Under the pieces are notes generated by a model. The model was not told where the DNA came from. It searched no databases and saw only the letters and a list, made by a program, of their open reading frames with translations. A stretch of DNA of 64,000 nt, taken from the NCBI GenBank assembly GCA_963842775.1, contig CAWJHQ010000016.1, forward strand, positions 1 through 64,000. The letters run 5' to 3'. Made by a program: the position numbers and the translations under genes. The DNA comes from R-RK-3 sp963842775. GTDB taxonomy: Bacteria; Pseudomonadota; Alphaproteobacteria; Rhizobiales; Rhodomicrobiaceae. Below, piece by piece: positions 29,626 to 38,047 of this stretch (positions are counted from its first letter, which is position 1; the number at the start of each line of letters is the position of its first letter).

Positions 29626-30790
29626 TTATGCAAAATAGCGGCGCATGAATTCGTAATAGACGTCAGTCAGCGCGTGCAGGTCCGCGATCGGCGTATGCTC
29701 GTCCACCTTGTGAATCGTGCTGTTGACGAGGCCATATTCGACCACGGGGCAGAGGTCCTTGATAAAACGGGCATCCGACGTGCCGCCATCCGTCGACAGC
29801 GCCGGCCTCAGGCCCGTCACTTTGGCCGACGCTTCGATCAGCGTTTCGACCCACGCGCCTGGACGGGTGAGGAACACATCGGCGTTGGATTCAAGGGTTA
29901 AATCGTGTTCCAGGCCGCTTCCCGCAAGGGCATCTTCGACCAGCACACGCAAGCGATCGCCGAGCGAGGCCGCATCGTGATGGTCATTGAAGCGGACGTT
30001 GAATTGCGCGTGAGCCTTGGCCGGAACGACATTCACCGCCGGGTTGCCGGTATCGACGCTGGTCACTTCCAGATTTGAGGGCGCGAAATTTTCGCTGCCC
30101 TGGTCCAAGGGCTCGTCGATGATCCGCTTCAGCGCGGCAATAAGGCCGGTCACCGGGTTGCGCGTGAGATGGGGATAGGCGACATGCCCCTGCATGCCCC
30201 GTACCGTCAGCCGTCCGTTGAGGCTGCCGCGCCGTCCGATCTTGATCGTCTCCCCGATTTTCGCAGGATGGGTCGGCTCCCCAAGCACACAGATGTCGGG
30301 AACCTCTCCCGCCTGCCGCATCCATTGGACCACCTTGCGCGTGCCGTTTTCGGCGGGACCTTCCTCATCGGCGGTGAGCAGGAAGCTGATGCTGCCGCGC
30401 GGCTTGCGGTCAAAATCGCGGAGATAGCGAAAAACCGCCGCCAGCATCGCCGCGATGCCGCCCTTCATATCCACCGCACCGCGCCCGTACAGCACCCCAT
30501 CCCGGACCTCGGCAGCGAATGGCGGTGAGGTCCAAGCTGCTTCGTCACCGGCCGGCACGACATCGACATGGCCCGCAAAGCACAGATGCGGCGCGCCTGT
30601 CGCCGATGCGCGCATAAAGATTATCGATCTCCGGCAGGCCCTCGCTGATGAAGCGCAGGCGGCGGCAAGCGAAACCGGCCCTGGCGAGCTGGCCTTCGGC
30701 ATAATCCAGCGCGCCGGCTTCGTCCGGCGTGACGCTCGGACAGCGGATCAGGGCAACGGCATGGGGTAGCGGGTCGAGTTCATCATTCAT
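29626..30790 (-). CDS. dapE: Succinyl-diaminopimelate desuccinylase (one frameshift)
   Basis: A zinc M20 hydrolase for lysine and meso-diaminopimelate synthesis, 387 residues after repair. The start MNDELDPLPHAVALIRCPSV is family-like. Metal and catalytic residues are in CFAGHVDVVPAGD, YGRGAVDMKGGIAA, LLTADEEGPAENGT and VNSTIHKVDEHTP. ALSTDGGTSDARFIKD is the substrate-site signature of DapE over ArgE. A +1 shift near 30608 (ARIG/TGAPHLCFAGH) is explained by an extra G. The start overlaps the stop of the upstream membrane protein gene by 8 bp. Confidence 0.92.
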
Positions 30791-31505
30791 ATTTGCCACT
30801 ATTCCCCGGCGTCCCGGGCTGCACCAGCACAATCTTCTGCCAGATCTTGCGGCTGAGATTGGTGGCGAGCTGCTCGACGTCGTTCACCGCGGCGACCACC
30901 GTCGCATCGGGGAAATGCTGGGCGTAGAGGGCGGCGAGCTTGCCGGTCAGCGACAGCATTTCGGCGCAGTAATCGAGATAGCGCAGCAATTGTTCGTCGG
31001 TCAGATCTCGCAAAGGAGAGGATGAGGTTCGCGAGCTGCCGGCAACGTGACCAGGATCCTTGGTCAGCTGATGCATGTCGATGACATGCGCGATGGCACG
31101 CAGCCGGTAGAGGCCGTTCAGCGCCTTGGTCCGCTTGAAACGGTTTTCCAGCCGCAGGAAGAAGGCGATGAATATGCCGGAGATCAGAATGATGTTCAGC
31201 GCCGCTTCCAAGGCTTGCGTGAACTGGGTGAGTTCCACCGCGCCGGTCAGCGTGGGCTGATAAAACTCGATGAGCTTATAAAATCCTACTACGCCCACGC
31301 CGATTGCGACAATGGAGAGGATGCGCAAGCCCCAATAGGTACGGCCGAGCGAGGCGGCCTCGCGGGCCGTCGGGCGCGCGACGTCGAGCAAGTGCGCAGC
31401 GGTCTGGGTCAGGCCGCGCGTCGGAAAGCGCTCCGCCACCCGGTTGCGCAGCGTTTCCAAGCTTTTGATGATCGACCGATCGTCGAGCGTTTGGTATTCC
31501 AGCAT
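30783..31505 (-). CDS. Hypothetical two-helix membrane protein upstream of dapE
   Basis: A 240-residue protein starting MLEYQTLDDRSIIKSLETLR. A GGGGGGAG ribosome-binding site lies immediately upstream of the ATG at 31505, which fixes the start; the frame is open far upstream only by chance. Two membrane helices (LRILSIVAIGVGVVGFYKLI and AALNIILISGIFIAFFLRL) are followed by a soluble helical domain with DYCAEMLSLTGKLAALYAQH. No family is recognised with confidence. The 8 bp overlap with dapE suggests translational coupling. Confidence 0.75.
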   Translation of the reverse strand: MLEYQTLDDRSIIKSLETLRNRVAERFPTRGLTQTAAHLLDVARPTAREAASLGRTYWGLRILSIVAIGVGVVGFYKLIEFYQPTLTGAVELTQFTQALEAALNIILISGIFIAFFLRLENRFKRTKALNGLYRLRAIAHVIDMHQLTKDPGHVAGSSRTSSSPLRDLTDEQLLRYLDYCAEMLSLTGKLAALYAQHFPDATVVAAVNDVEQLATNLSRKIWQKIVLVQPGTPGNSGKYE

Positions 31506-31596
31506 AACTCCCCCCGAGGCGGCGATGTAACTCCGTGGTTCTGTGGACGTGCTTTCTGGCGAAGCGGAGGCGATTTCGCCGCAACGGCGCGAAAAA

Positions 31597-32820
31597 CTAC
31601 AGATCCAGAGCCGAAAGCAGCAGCGCGTTGATCCGGCGGCTGTCGAACTGGCTTTCGGCAAGCTGGCGGCTGGCGCGCGACATCGAGGGAATGAGGTCCG
31701 GCCGCTGCAGCAGCCGCGCCATCGCGCCCGCGAGCGCGGCGGCATCGCCGGCGCGGACCAGCAAGCCGTTGCCGGCTTCCCGGACCACAACCCGGCAACC
31801 GCGCGATGTGGACGTGATGACCGGGCGTCCCATCGCAATCGCCTCGATGAGGGAATGTGGTATCGCATCGCCGCGTGCCGGCAGGACGAAAACGTGTGTG
31901 CGAGCCATATAGGGCCGTGGATCGGCCTGCGGTCCGAGATATTGCACCACGTCGCGATAACGCTTCAGTTCTGCCAGCGGGAACGCGCTTGCTCCCTTTA
32001 TTTCCGGCCCTGCGACCAGGCATTTATAATTGCCCGGCTTCGCCTGAAGGATGCGCGCCGCTTCGCAATATTCGGCAATCCCCAGCCTGCGGTCCAACGG
32101 CCCGGCAAATAGAAACATGACGCCTCGATCCAAAGGCGGCAGCGGGGCTGCGGGGAAGTGGCGAAGGTCGATGCCGCTGCTGTTCATCGGAAACTGGCGT
32201 AGGCGCGGCGGCAACATGCCGTGCCGATGCAGAATCTTATAGTTTTCCTCGTTGAAGAACACTGCCGTATCGCTCACCCGGAGAGCCAGACGCAGCAGCG
32301 ACCTTTGCATCTGCCGCGCCGAAGCCGAGGCCCGGTCGGGCGCTTCAACGAAGGCCCGGCCCAATTCGCTGATCATCGCGACATTGCGCTTCACGCCGGC
32401 CAGCCGCCCGGCCAGCCCGGCCAGTACCGCGCCCTTGGGCGAGTACGCCGCGACGACGTCGGGACGGATGTCCCGGAATGCGCGCGCCAGGCGGTAGACG
32501 CTGCGCTGATCGGCCAGCGGCGAAAAGCCCTGGCGAAAGCCGGGCAGTTCCCGGAATTCGGCGCGCAGACCGGCGAATGTACGCTCCGAGGCGTCGTCTA
32601 GCTCGGGAGCGAAACACACGACATGGTTTCCGCGGCTGCGGATCTCATCGATCATCGGGCCGGCCGCCACCGCCAGGGAAGCGGCGGAAGGGCCGACGAC
32701 GGCGATGGTTTTCAAAGACAGCCGCTCGCGTCCGACCGGCAGCCACTGCTCGCGTGTCGGCGGCTCTTGGTCCAGACGCATTGCATCGCGCTGGCGTCCC
32801 GGCTCCCCGCGCCTCATCAC
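31597..32820 (-). CDS. GT4-family glycosyltransferase
   Basis: A GT-B glycosyltransferase of about 400 residues with the N-terminal acceptor domain starting KTIAVVGPSAASLAVAAGPM and YSPKGAVLAGLAGRLAGV. The C-terminal nucleotide-sugar domain has MFLFAGPLDRRLGI, HVFVLPARGDAIPHSLIEAI (the EX7E region) and MGRPVITSTSRGCRVVVREA. It resembles transferases adding hexoses to repeat units of O-antigen or exopolysaccharide (PglA/RfaB-like). The start may be the ATG at 32820 or 32781. It precedes the membrane protein gene by 91 bp on the same strand. Confidence 0.82.
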   Translation of the reverse strand: MMRRGEPGRQRDAMRLDQEPPTREQWLPVGRERLSLKTIAVVGPSAASLAVAAGPMIDEIRSRGNHVVCFAPELDDASERTFAGLRAEFRELPGFRQGFSPLADQRSVYRLARAFRDIRPDVVAAYSPKGAVLAGLAGRLAGVKRNVAMISELGRAFVEAPDRASASARQMQRSLLRLALRVSDTAVFFNEENYKILHRHGMLPPRLRQFPMNSSGIDLRHFPAAPLPPLDRGVMFLFAGPLDRRLGIAEYCEAARILQAKPGNYKCLVAGPEIKGASAFPLAELKRYRDVVQYLGPQADPRPYMARTHVFVLPARGDAIPHSLIEAIAMGRPVITSTSRGCRVVVREAGNGLLVRAGDAAALAGAMARLLQRPDLIPSMSRASRQLAESQFDSRRINALLLSALDL

Positions 32821-33826
32821 TCAGTACTCCCCCTCGACGTGGCCACGACCATGCGCGAACAACCTTCCCACAGGTCGCCCGCCCAGCGCGGATCCGCGTC
32901 TCCCGTCGATCGTTGCCCCCAAGGCTTTCATCAAAGCCGCAAGGGACTTCCATCTCATGCCCGCAGGGACCTTAAGCGAAATCGCGACCATTTGGGAAGG
33001 CTTCCTCGCGGCGGAAATTAGGCGGCGGCGACCTGTCGCGCCTTATCTGTTCTCATTTCGGCCACAATCAAGGCGGTGCGGGGAAATGCGCCGCATGGGT
33101 CGTTACGGTTGGGGTGAGCAGTCGCTCGGTTTTGCACACCGCCGGTGTCGTAAGCGCTTGAACAATTTAATTGTTTGAATGAAGGCAGTTTTTCATTTAT
33201 ACAATCTTAAGTTGCATTTCCGGATGCGATTGTTGCCTGCTCAGGCAGGCTAGCGGGGTAACAACACTGGGGAGGTGCTGGAAACGGCGCTTCCCCACGT
33301 GTCGCATGGCGCGGGGCAAGAAAAAATGCCCCGGCGCGGGGTCGGCCGGGGCATTCCAAAGAGGGCGTTCACGGGTAAACCCCGGGAACACTCCTAGGTT
33401 CAGCCAGTCTCATGGCGGATTTGTGACAAACGTCACCTACTGGTGAAAAGATTCGTCTTCTCTTCAACTTTTATGCGGGGTTTTCAACAGGATGTTCCAT
33501 TTGGTTTCGTGAATATGTTACCCGCATCCCCTATTGATGGTGCGTCAAATATCTTTCCAGCACAAGCTGTAGCAAATCCAAAGCAAAACCCTTTTTAACA
33601 CCAGTTCGCACGGTAAGTTCCGGCCCGTCGAGAATTTTTTACCAAATAGGTCCGTTGCCGTCTGCTATTCGCCGTCAATTGCTCACCATCCCGTCATAAT
33701 TCACGCCGATGGGGTGCATCGAGCCGATAGCCACCAGAAAACCCATATGCCCACCTATTGGAAAAGCTGCGCCGCTTATATAGGCTGACGGCGTGCCAGG
33801 TTTCAGTTCAGGTCAGGGTGGCGCGG
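32821..33826. other. 1 kb intergenic region, no supported protein gene
   Basis: No convincing coding frame on either strand. The first ~350 bp are GC-rich with a plus-strand open frame of unlikely composition. From about 33160 the sequence turns AT-richer and contains a CCTGC/GCAGG hairpin (33237-33250) and a strong hairpin with a T-run on the minus strand (separate entry). It separates the divergent GT4 and htpX genes and should hold both promoters. Confidence 0.45.
33320..33355 (-). terminator. Strong hairpin with T-run, minus orientation
   Basis: Arms AATGCCCCGG (33325-33334) and CCGGGGCATT (33346-33355) are perfectly complementary across an 11-nt loop. The plus strand has a run of A just before the left arm, so the minus-strand transcript would end in U residues. 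No protein gene lies upstream of it on the minus strand before htpX, which raises the possibility of a small RNA at about 33360-33750. Confidence 0.6.
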
Positions 33827-34789
33827 GTGGCTTTCAAAAGCGAGACTGAGGCGCGGACCGCCGCGACAACTCGGAACGTCCTTCATTCCATTATTCTCGT
33901 CGGCGGCATTGGCGCGATTATGGCGCTCTGCGCCTACGTCCTGTGGGGACAGTCGGGCGTGATGTGGGCCTTCGTCTTGATCGGCGCTCTCTTGCTGATC
34001 AGCCCGCGCATCGCGCCGGAAATCATCATGCGCATGTATGGCGCGCGCCGCATCGGGCCGGCCGAAGGGGCGCCGGTTCTGCGGATCATCGATGAACTGG
34101 CGAAAAGGGCGGGCCTGCCCGCGCCTCCGCAGCTCTATGTCATTCCCAGTCCGATCATCAACGCTTTCGCCACCGGCGTGCAATCGGACTCGCTGCTGGC
34201 GGTCACGCAGGGCTTGCTGAACCGCCTGGACGGCCGCGAACTCATCGGCGTTATCGCGCATGAGATGGCGCATATCCGGCACAATGATCTCTGGATCATG
34301 GGTCTCGCCGATACGATGAGCCGTTTCACCCATTTCATGTCGATGTTGGGCGTGCTGCTGTTCATCTTCAGCTTGCCTGCCACCTTGTTGGTTGGGCAGC
34401 CCTTTCCCTGGATTGGGATCTTGCTGCTGTATTTCGCGCCGACCGCATCGAGCCTGCTTCAACTCGGTCTGTCGCGCGCCCGCGAGTATGATGCCGATCT
34501 GGAAGGCGCCCGGCTGTCGGGCGATCCCGAGGCGCTGGCGAGCGCGCTGCAGAAGATCGAAAGCGCTCAAGGGAGAATGTGGGAGACCATCTTGCTGCCC
34601 GGCCGCAATGTGCCGGTTCCGTCGATCCTGCGCACGCATCCCCCGACCGAGGAGCGCATCAGGAGGCTGCGCGAATTTGGTCAGCCGCCGCGTCAGCCGC
34701 TGCAGACTGCCGGAGTCGGGCAGGTCGGCTCGCATTTCGCTCCGAGGCGACCGGTGCCGCGTTACCATCTGACCGGGCTCTGGCATTAG
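33827..34789 (+). CDS. htpX: Zinc metalloprotease HtpX
   Basis: An M48 membrane protease involved in quality control of membrane proteins, about 320 residues. Two N-terminal helices (LHSIILVGGIGAIMALCAYV and WAFVLIGALLLIS) precede the active site VIAHEMAHIRHNDLWIMG (HEXXH). Two further helices follow, then SRAREYDADLEGARLSGD with the third zinc ligand Glu. The end RTHPPTEERIRRLREF is family-typical. The GTG at 33827 is preferred; a TTG at 33758 is in frame. The CYTH gene follows by 23 bp. Confidence 0.9.
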   Translation: MAFKSETEARTAATTRNVLHSIILVGGIGAIMALCAYVLWGQSGVMWAFVLIGALLLISPRIAPEIIMRMYGARRIGPAEGAPVLRIIDELAKRAGLPAPPQLYVIPSPIINAFATGVQSDSLLAVTQGLLNRLDGRELIGVIAHEMAHIRHNDLWIMGLADTMSRFTHFMSMLGVLLFIFSLPATLLVGQPFPWIGILLLYFAPTASSLLQLGLSRAREYDADLEGARLSGDPEALASALQKIESAQGRMWETILLPGRNVPVPSILRTHPPTEERIRRLREFGQPPRQPLQTAGVGQVGSHFAPRRPVPRYHLTGLWH

Positions 34790-34812
34790 GATCTGCGCGG
34801 GAAGGATCGGCG

Positions 34813-35292
34813 ATGGGGCATGAAATCGAGCGAAAATTCCTGACGTCGAGCGGAAGCTGGCAATCCGCCGTCAGCAAGGTCAGCGATATCAGCCAAGTCT
34901 ATCTGGCGGCAACGGATAGCGCATCGGTGCGAATTCGCATCAAGGACGAGGTAAAGGCATTCCTGGCCATCAAAAGCGCCGATGCGGGGCCGAGCCGCTT
35001 GGAGTTCGAATATCCGATCCCGGTCGATGAAGCGAAAGCGCTGTTCGAGTTGCGCATTGGACATATCGTGGAGAAGCGGCGTCATATCGTCATCGTCGAA
35101 GGCTGCCACTGGGAGATCGACGTGTTTCGCGGCGTGCTCGACGGTCTGATCATCGCCGAACTCGAACTGGACGATGCGGAGCAGCAATTCCACAAGCCGG
35201 ATTGGCTTGGCGAGGAAGTGACCCACGACCGGCGTTATTACAATGCGAGCCTTGCGTTGGATGGATTGCCTAAGCAATCCGGGTTCGAATGA
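34813..35292 (+). CDS. CYTH-domain protein (triphosphate tunnel metalloenzyme)
   Basis: A 159-residue single-domain CYTH protein. It starts with the diagnostic MGHEIERKFL (ExExK). Alternating basic and acidic strands lining the tunnel follow: ASVRIRIKDEVKAFLAIKS, LEFEYPIPVDEAKALF, EKRRHIVIVEGCHWEIDVF and LIIAELELDD. Bacterial members hydrolyse inorganic triphosphate or similar polyphosphates; some are adenylate cyclases. It is 23 bp after htpX and likely co-transcribed. Confidence 0.92.
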   Translation: MGHEIERKFLTSSGSWQSAVSKVSDISQVYLAATDSASVRIRIKDEVKAFLAIKSADAGPSRLEFEYPIPVDEAKALFELRIGHIVEKRRHIVIVEGCHWEIDVFRGVLDGLIIAELELDDAEQQFHKPDWLGEEVTHDRRYYNASLALDGLPKQSGFE

Positions 35293-35370
35293 GCTAAATC
35301 TGGCTGCTTGCAGATTCTCTTGAGAGAGAACGCTGCGCCGATACGGGATCATATGTACCGCAGCGTCGCG

Positions 35371-36527
35371 CTACAGATCCCTTCGCGTCAAAAATAGATC
35401 CTTCCCCTCCAGCACGTTGACGTTTTGAGTCAGCGGCTGCATCAAATCGTGGTCGGAATGAAACTCGATGAGATATGGCTGAAAGCCGGATGAGCAGATG
35501 TCATGCATAAACGCGGTCGGATCGCAACCACTGCGCCGAAATTCCGACGATGACCATTTAAGCGCGATTTGGAGCTCAGGATTTTCCGCAACGATCCTGC
35601 GCATGCCGCGCCAAACATTGGGCTCCGCGCCTTCGACATCGATCTTGATGAAATCGACGCGGCTGCCTGGCGTGATGCGCTCATCCAACGTGGTGGCCGG
35701 GACCTGGATTTCTTCCGCAGTCATGTGATCGGGGAGCGAAAATAACGAACTCTTTGCCCCATGATGGGCACGATGAAACGTAACTTGACCTGTCTTGTCA
35801 GTGACGGCCTCGGAGTAGACCTTGGCTCGATCGCTGAAACCATTCAGCCGCAACGTACGCCTCAGCGCCGTGGCAATGTGTGGCGTCGGTTCGAAGCATG
35901 CTACGGTACCCGATGGCCCGACGGCGGCTGCAAGTGTCAAGGCGTGAACTCCTATATTCGAGCCCACATCAACGGTTGTTGCTCCCGGCTGAACGTGTGC
36001 TTTGATCACCGCCGCGACATCGGCCTCGATATTCTCAAATCCATGACGGGAAATATATTCAAGCAAGCCGGATTCCACCGTCGGCACGACGACATCGAAT
36101 TCGTTTGTTCCCAAGATCGCGTCCACCGCAGCAGAAGATGAGCGGTGTGGCGCTGCCTGGGTGTTCAAGCGCGCCAATAGCCGGTCGGTGTGATAGGCGA
36201 GGTAACCATCGAGACGGTCCGCCCCTTTTCGTATCGCCTCTTCTACGACCCCATGCAGAAGGGTTTGCCGGTCCGCCCCTTTTCGCATCGCCTCTTCTAC
36301 GACCTCGTGCAGAAGGGTTTGCGGGGCCGTCAATAGCCGCTCAGTGTGATAGGCAAGATAACCATCGAGCGGTCTGCCTCTTTTCTTATGTCCTCTCCTA
36401 CGGACTCGCGAAGAAGGATTTGCGAGGCTTCAATACGCTCAAGTCGCGCGAGAAGATTTTTATAGGCATCCTTCGACAGCCGCTTCGAGCGGAACCGTCT
36501 GATAGTTCGATTAAAGAAAGATTTCAT
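35371..36527 (-). CDS. FkbM-family methyltransferase with repeated N-terminal helices (one frameshift)
   Basis: About 385 residues after repair. The C-terminal ~250 residues are an SAM-dependent FkbM methyltransferase: VDVGSNIGVHALTLAAAVG (motif I), ACFEPTPHIATALR, VPATTLDERI and VDFIKIDVEGAEPNVWRGM. These enzymes O-methylate sugars or secondary metabolites. Ahead of it is a helical region with repeated units (QTLLHEVVEEAMRKGADR and QTLLHGVVEEAIRKGADR, plus a divergent QILLRESVGEDIRKEADR). The conserved repeats and DGYLAYHTxRLL show that the true start is upstream at 36527 (MKSFFNRTIRRF), reached by restoring one base near 36372. That ATG overlaps the preceding gene's TGA by 4 bp, which supports the choice. 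Confidence 0.8.
36216..36323. repeat. 54 bp direct tandem repeat (two units) in methyltransferase gene
   Basis: Two adjacent 54 bp units (36216-36269 and 36270-36323) begin GGTCCGCCCCTTTTCG and differ at only a few bases. Each codes for 18 residues, so unit loss or gain keeps the reading frame. A third, diverged unit lies further upstream in the gene at about 36374-36420. Confidence 0.88.
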
Positions 36528-37630
36528 GGTTCCACTCCGCGCTGGCCGAACTGCGCATGGAATAGCTCCTGCCATTGTTGGGTGGCCAACTCTTCTGCAA
36601 AGCTATCCAATATTGTGCCTTGCGTTGACCGAATGGCTTCGGCTAACGCACGGTCTCCGCTCAGCAACTGCTGCGTTTTTCTCCGCATCTCCTCAGTATC
36701 TGCGCATCGCCCCGGCAGATCCGCACTGCCTGTGAGCGTGTCAATCAACGCCCCGCTGCGGTACAGAACTGGCGCTCCCACAACCATCGCTTCCAATGGC
36801 GAGTAGTGGAGGTGCCTCGGTTCGGTCGATGGATAGACAAAAACGGGAGCCGCGGCATAGAGCTGCAATAGTTCGTCGTCAGTCATATAAGGCAAGATGG
36901 CCGGGTCGCTGACAGGTCCAAGTTGTCGGCCGAAGAACTGATGCGGCAGATCGCCGAAATCCCGCTTATCGCGCTCATAAATAGCTTGGTAATAATTTCC
37001 ATCTGCCACGGCGGGGCAAAGGAATACAGCGTGCGCTCCATCGCCGTGCCATCCGTTCTGTCGCTTAAATACGTAGTCGGGCAGTGGGACGGTGAGGGTA
37101 TGTCGGCGTGAACCGAGAGGCTCTTGTTCGATTTCCGCCAGGTTTTCGTAGGCTTGACCGAAGACAAATCGGTCACCGAGAGCGGAAAGTTCCGACAGCA
37201 TGCCTGGTCTGTTCGTGACCGGAGGGATGTCGGAATAACGAACCGGATGCTCTCTGCCGAAGACCCTTGCCACAACGACGCCGGAAAACTTTCTCGCGGC
37301 CTCCGACAGGGGAGTGACATAGGCCGAGAAGGTCGTGACGACCATCTGAAAGGACTCGTTCATGATCTGAGCGATGGTCGGCGACCAATCGCGGCTATAG
37401 AAATCGTGAGCATTGAGAACTGTCAGCGCGGTGGACGATATGCTCAATGATTGGTCGTACTCATACGTAACTGCGCCGCTCCGATACCCGGTATCGTTCT
37501 CGGGAATGACTTTTGGAATAAATATCTCCCAGCCTAGATTGCGTAAAATAGGGACCTCAGCCGGCATTAATGTGCGGTGATTAACAATCCAGGCAAGCCG
37601 GTGCGGTTTAAATGTCGAACCGAATTTCAT
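36524..37630 (-). CDS. Glycosyltransferase (GT-B fold), paired with FkbM methyltransferase
   Basis: A 368-residue protein. The C-terminal half has the nucleotide-sugar-binding look of GT-B enzymes: DDELLQLYAAAPVFVYPST, HLHYSPLEAMVVGAPVLYRS (Glu of the EX7E region), then SGDRALAEAIRSTQ. The N-terminal half starts FGSTFKPHRLAWIVNHRTLM. Closest broad class is GT4-like transferases working on surface or secreted glycans. The TGA overlaps the ATG of the methyltransferase (ATGA), so the pair probably act on one glycan: sugar addition and O-methylation. Codon use and GC are slightly lower than in neighbours. Confidence 0.7.
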   Translation of the reverse strand: MKFGSTFKPHRLAWIVNHRTLMPAEVPILRNLGWEIFIPKVIPENDTGYRSGAVTYEYDQSLSISSTALTVLNAHDFYSRDWSPTIAQIMNESFQMVVTTFSAYVTPLSEAARKFSGVVVARVFGREHPVRYSDIPPVTNRPGMLSELSALGDRFVFGQAYENLAEIEQEPLGSRRHTLTVPLPDYVFKRQNGWHGDGAHAVFLCPAVADGNYYQAIYERDKRDFGDLPHQFFGRQLGPVSDPAILPYMTDDELLQLYAAAPVFVYPSTEPRHLHYSPLEAMVVGAPVLYRSGALIDTLTGSADLPGRCADTEEMRRKTQQLLSGDRALAEAIRSTQGTILDSFAEELATQQWQELFHAQFGQRGVEP

Positions 37631-38047
37631 CTTATTTGTATTCCGGAAATAATTATTACTTCTGTTTCAGATAGATATTACTTCAACCACATAAATGCGA
37701 CCGATGCTGATAATGATATTGATCGAGCTCCGGATGAATTGGTGCACAGGCAATAGGGTGATCGTGGATCATGAGAGAGTAATCAAGAGCAAGGTGTTGT
37801 AGTGGACGGGCGACGCAATCTTGGATTGCAGCTTATGCCACGTCCTACTTTGCGGCGCAATGCCGCCCAAGGCACACTCAATACGCAGTTCGCGTCCCGT
37901 CGGGGATCGGAACTTTTCGCCGCAGCAGCTATTCGCCCCAACAGCGTGATCACAAACATCCCACGATCGGTGGGATGGACACGGCGCCCGATGCCGAGTC
38001 CATCAGGATCATTCAGGCCTTAGCGCAGCGAATTGATAGGCAGACAT
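37631..38047. other. Intergenic region between divergent glycan and HAD-ATPase genes
   Basis: The 417 bp region begins AT-rich (37631-37740) and likely holds the promoter of the minus-strand glycosyltransferase/methyltransferase pair. A 73-codon plus-strand frame (37802-38023) has no ribosome-binding site or recognised features. No tRNA, terminator or repeat was identified. Confidence 0.45.

Noticed and set aside
35262..35292. GGTTCGAAT sequence resembling a tRNA T-loop
   Set aside because: It is the end of the CYTH coding sequence, and no acceptor, D or anticodon arms can be formed around it.
37802..38023. 73-codon open frame in the intergenic region
   Set aside because: No ribosome-binding site, biased Arg/Pro/Ser content and no recognisable features.
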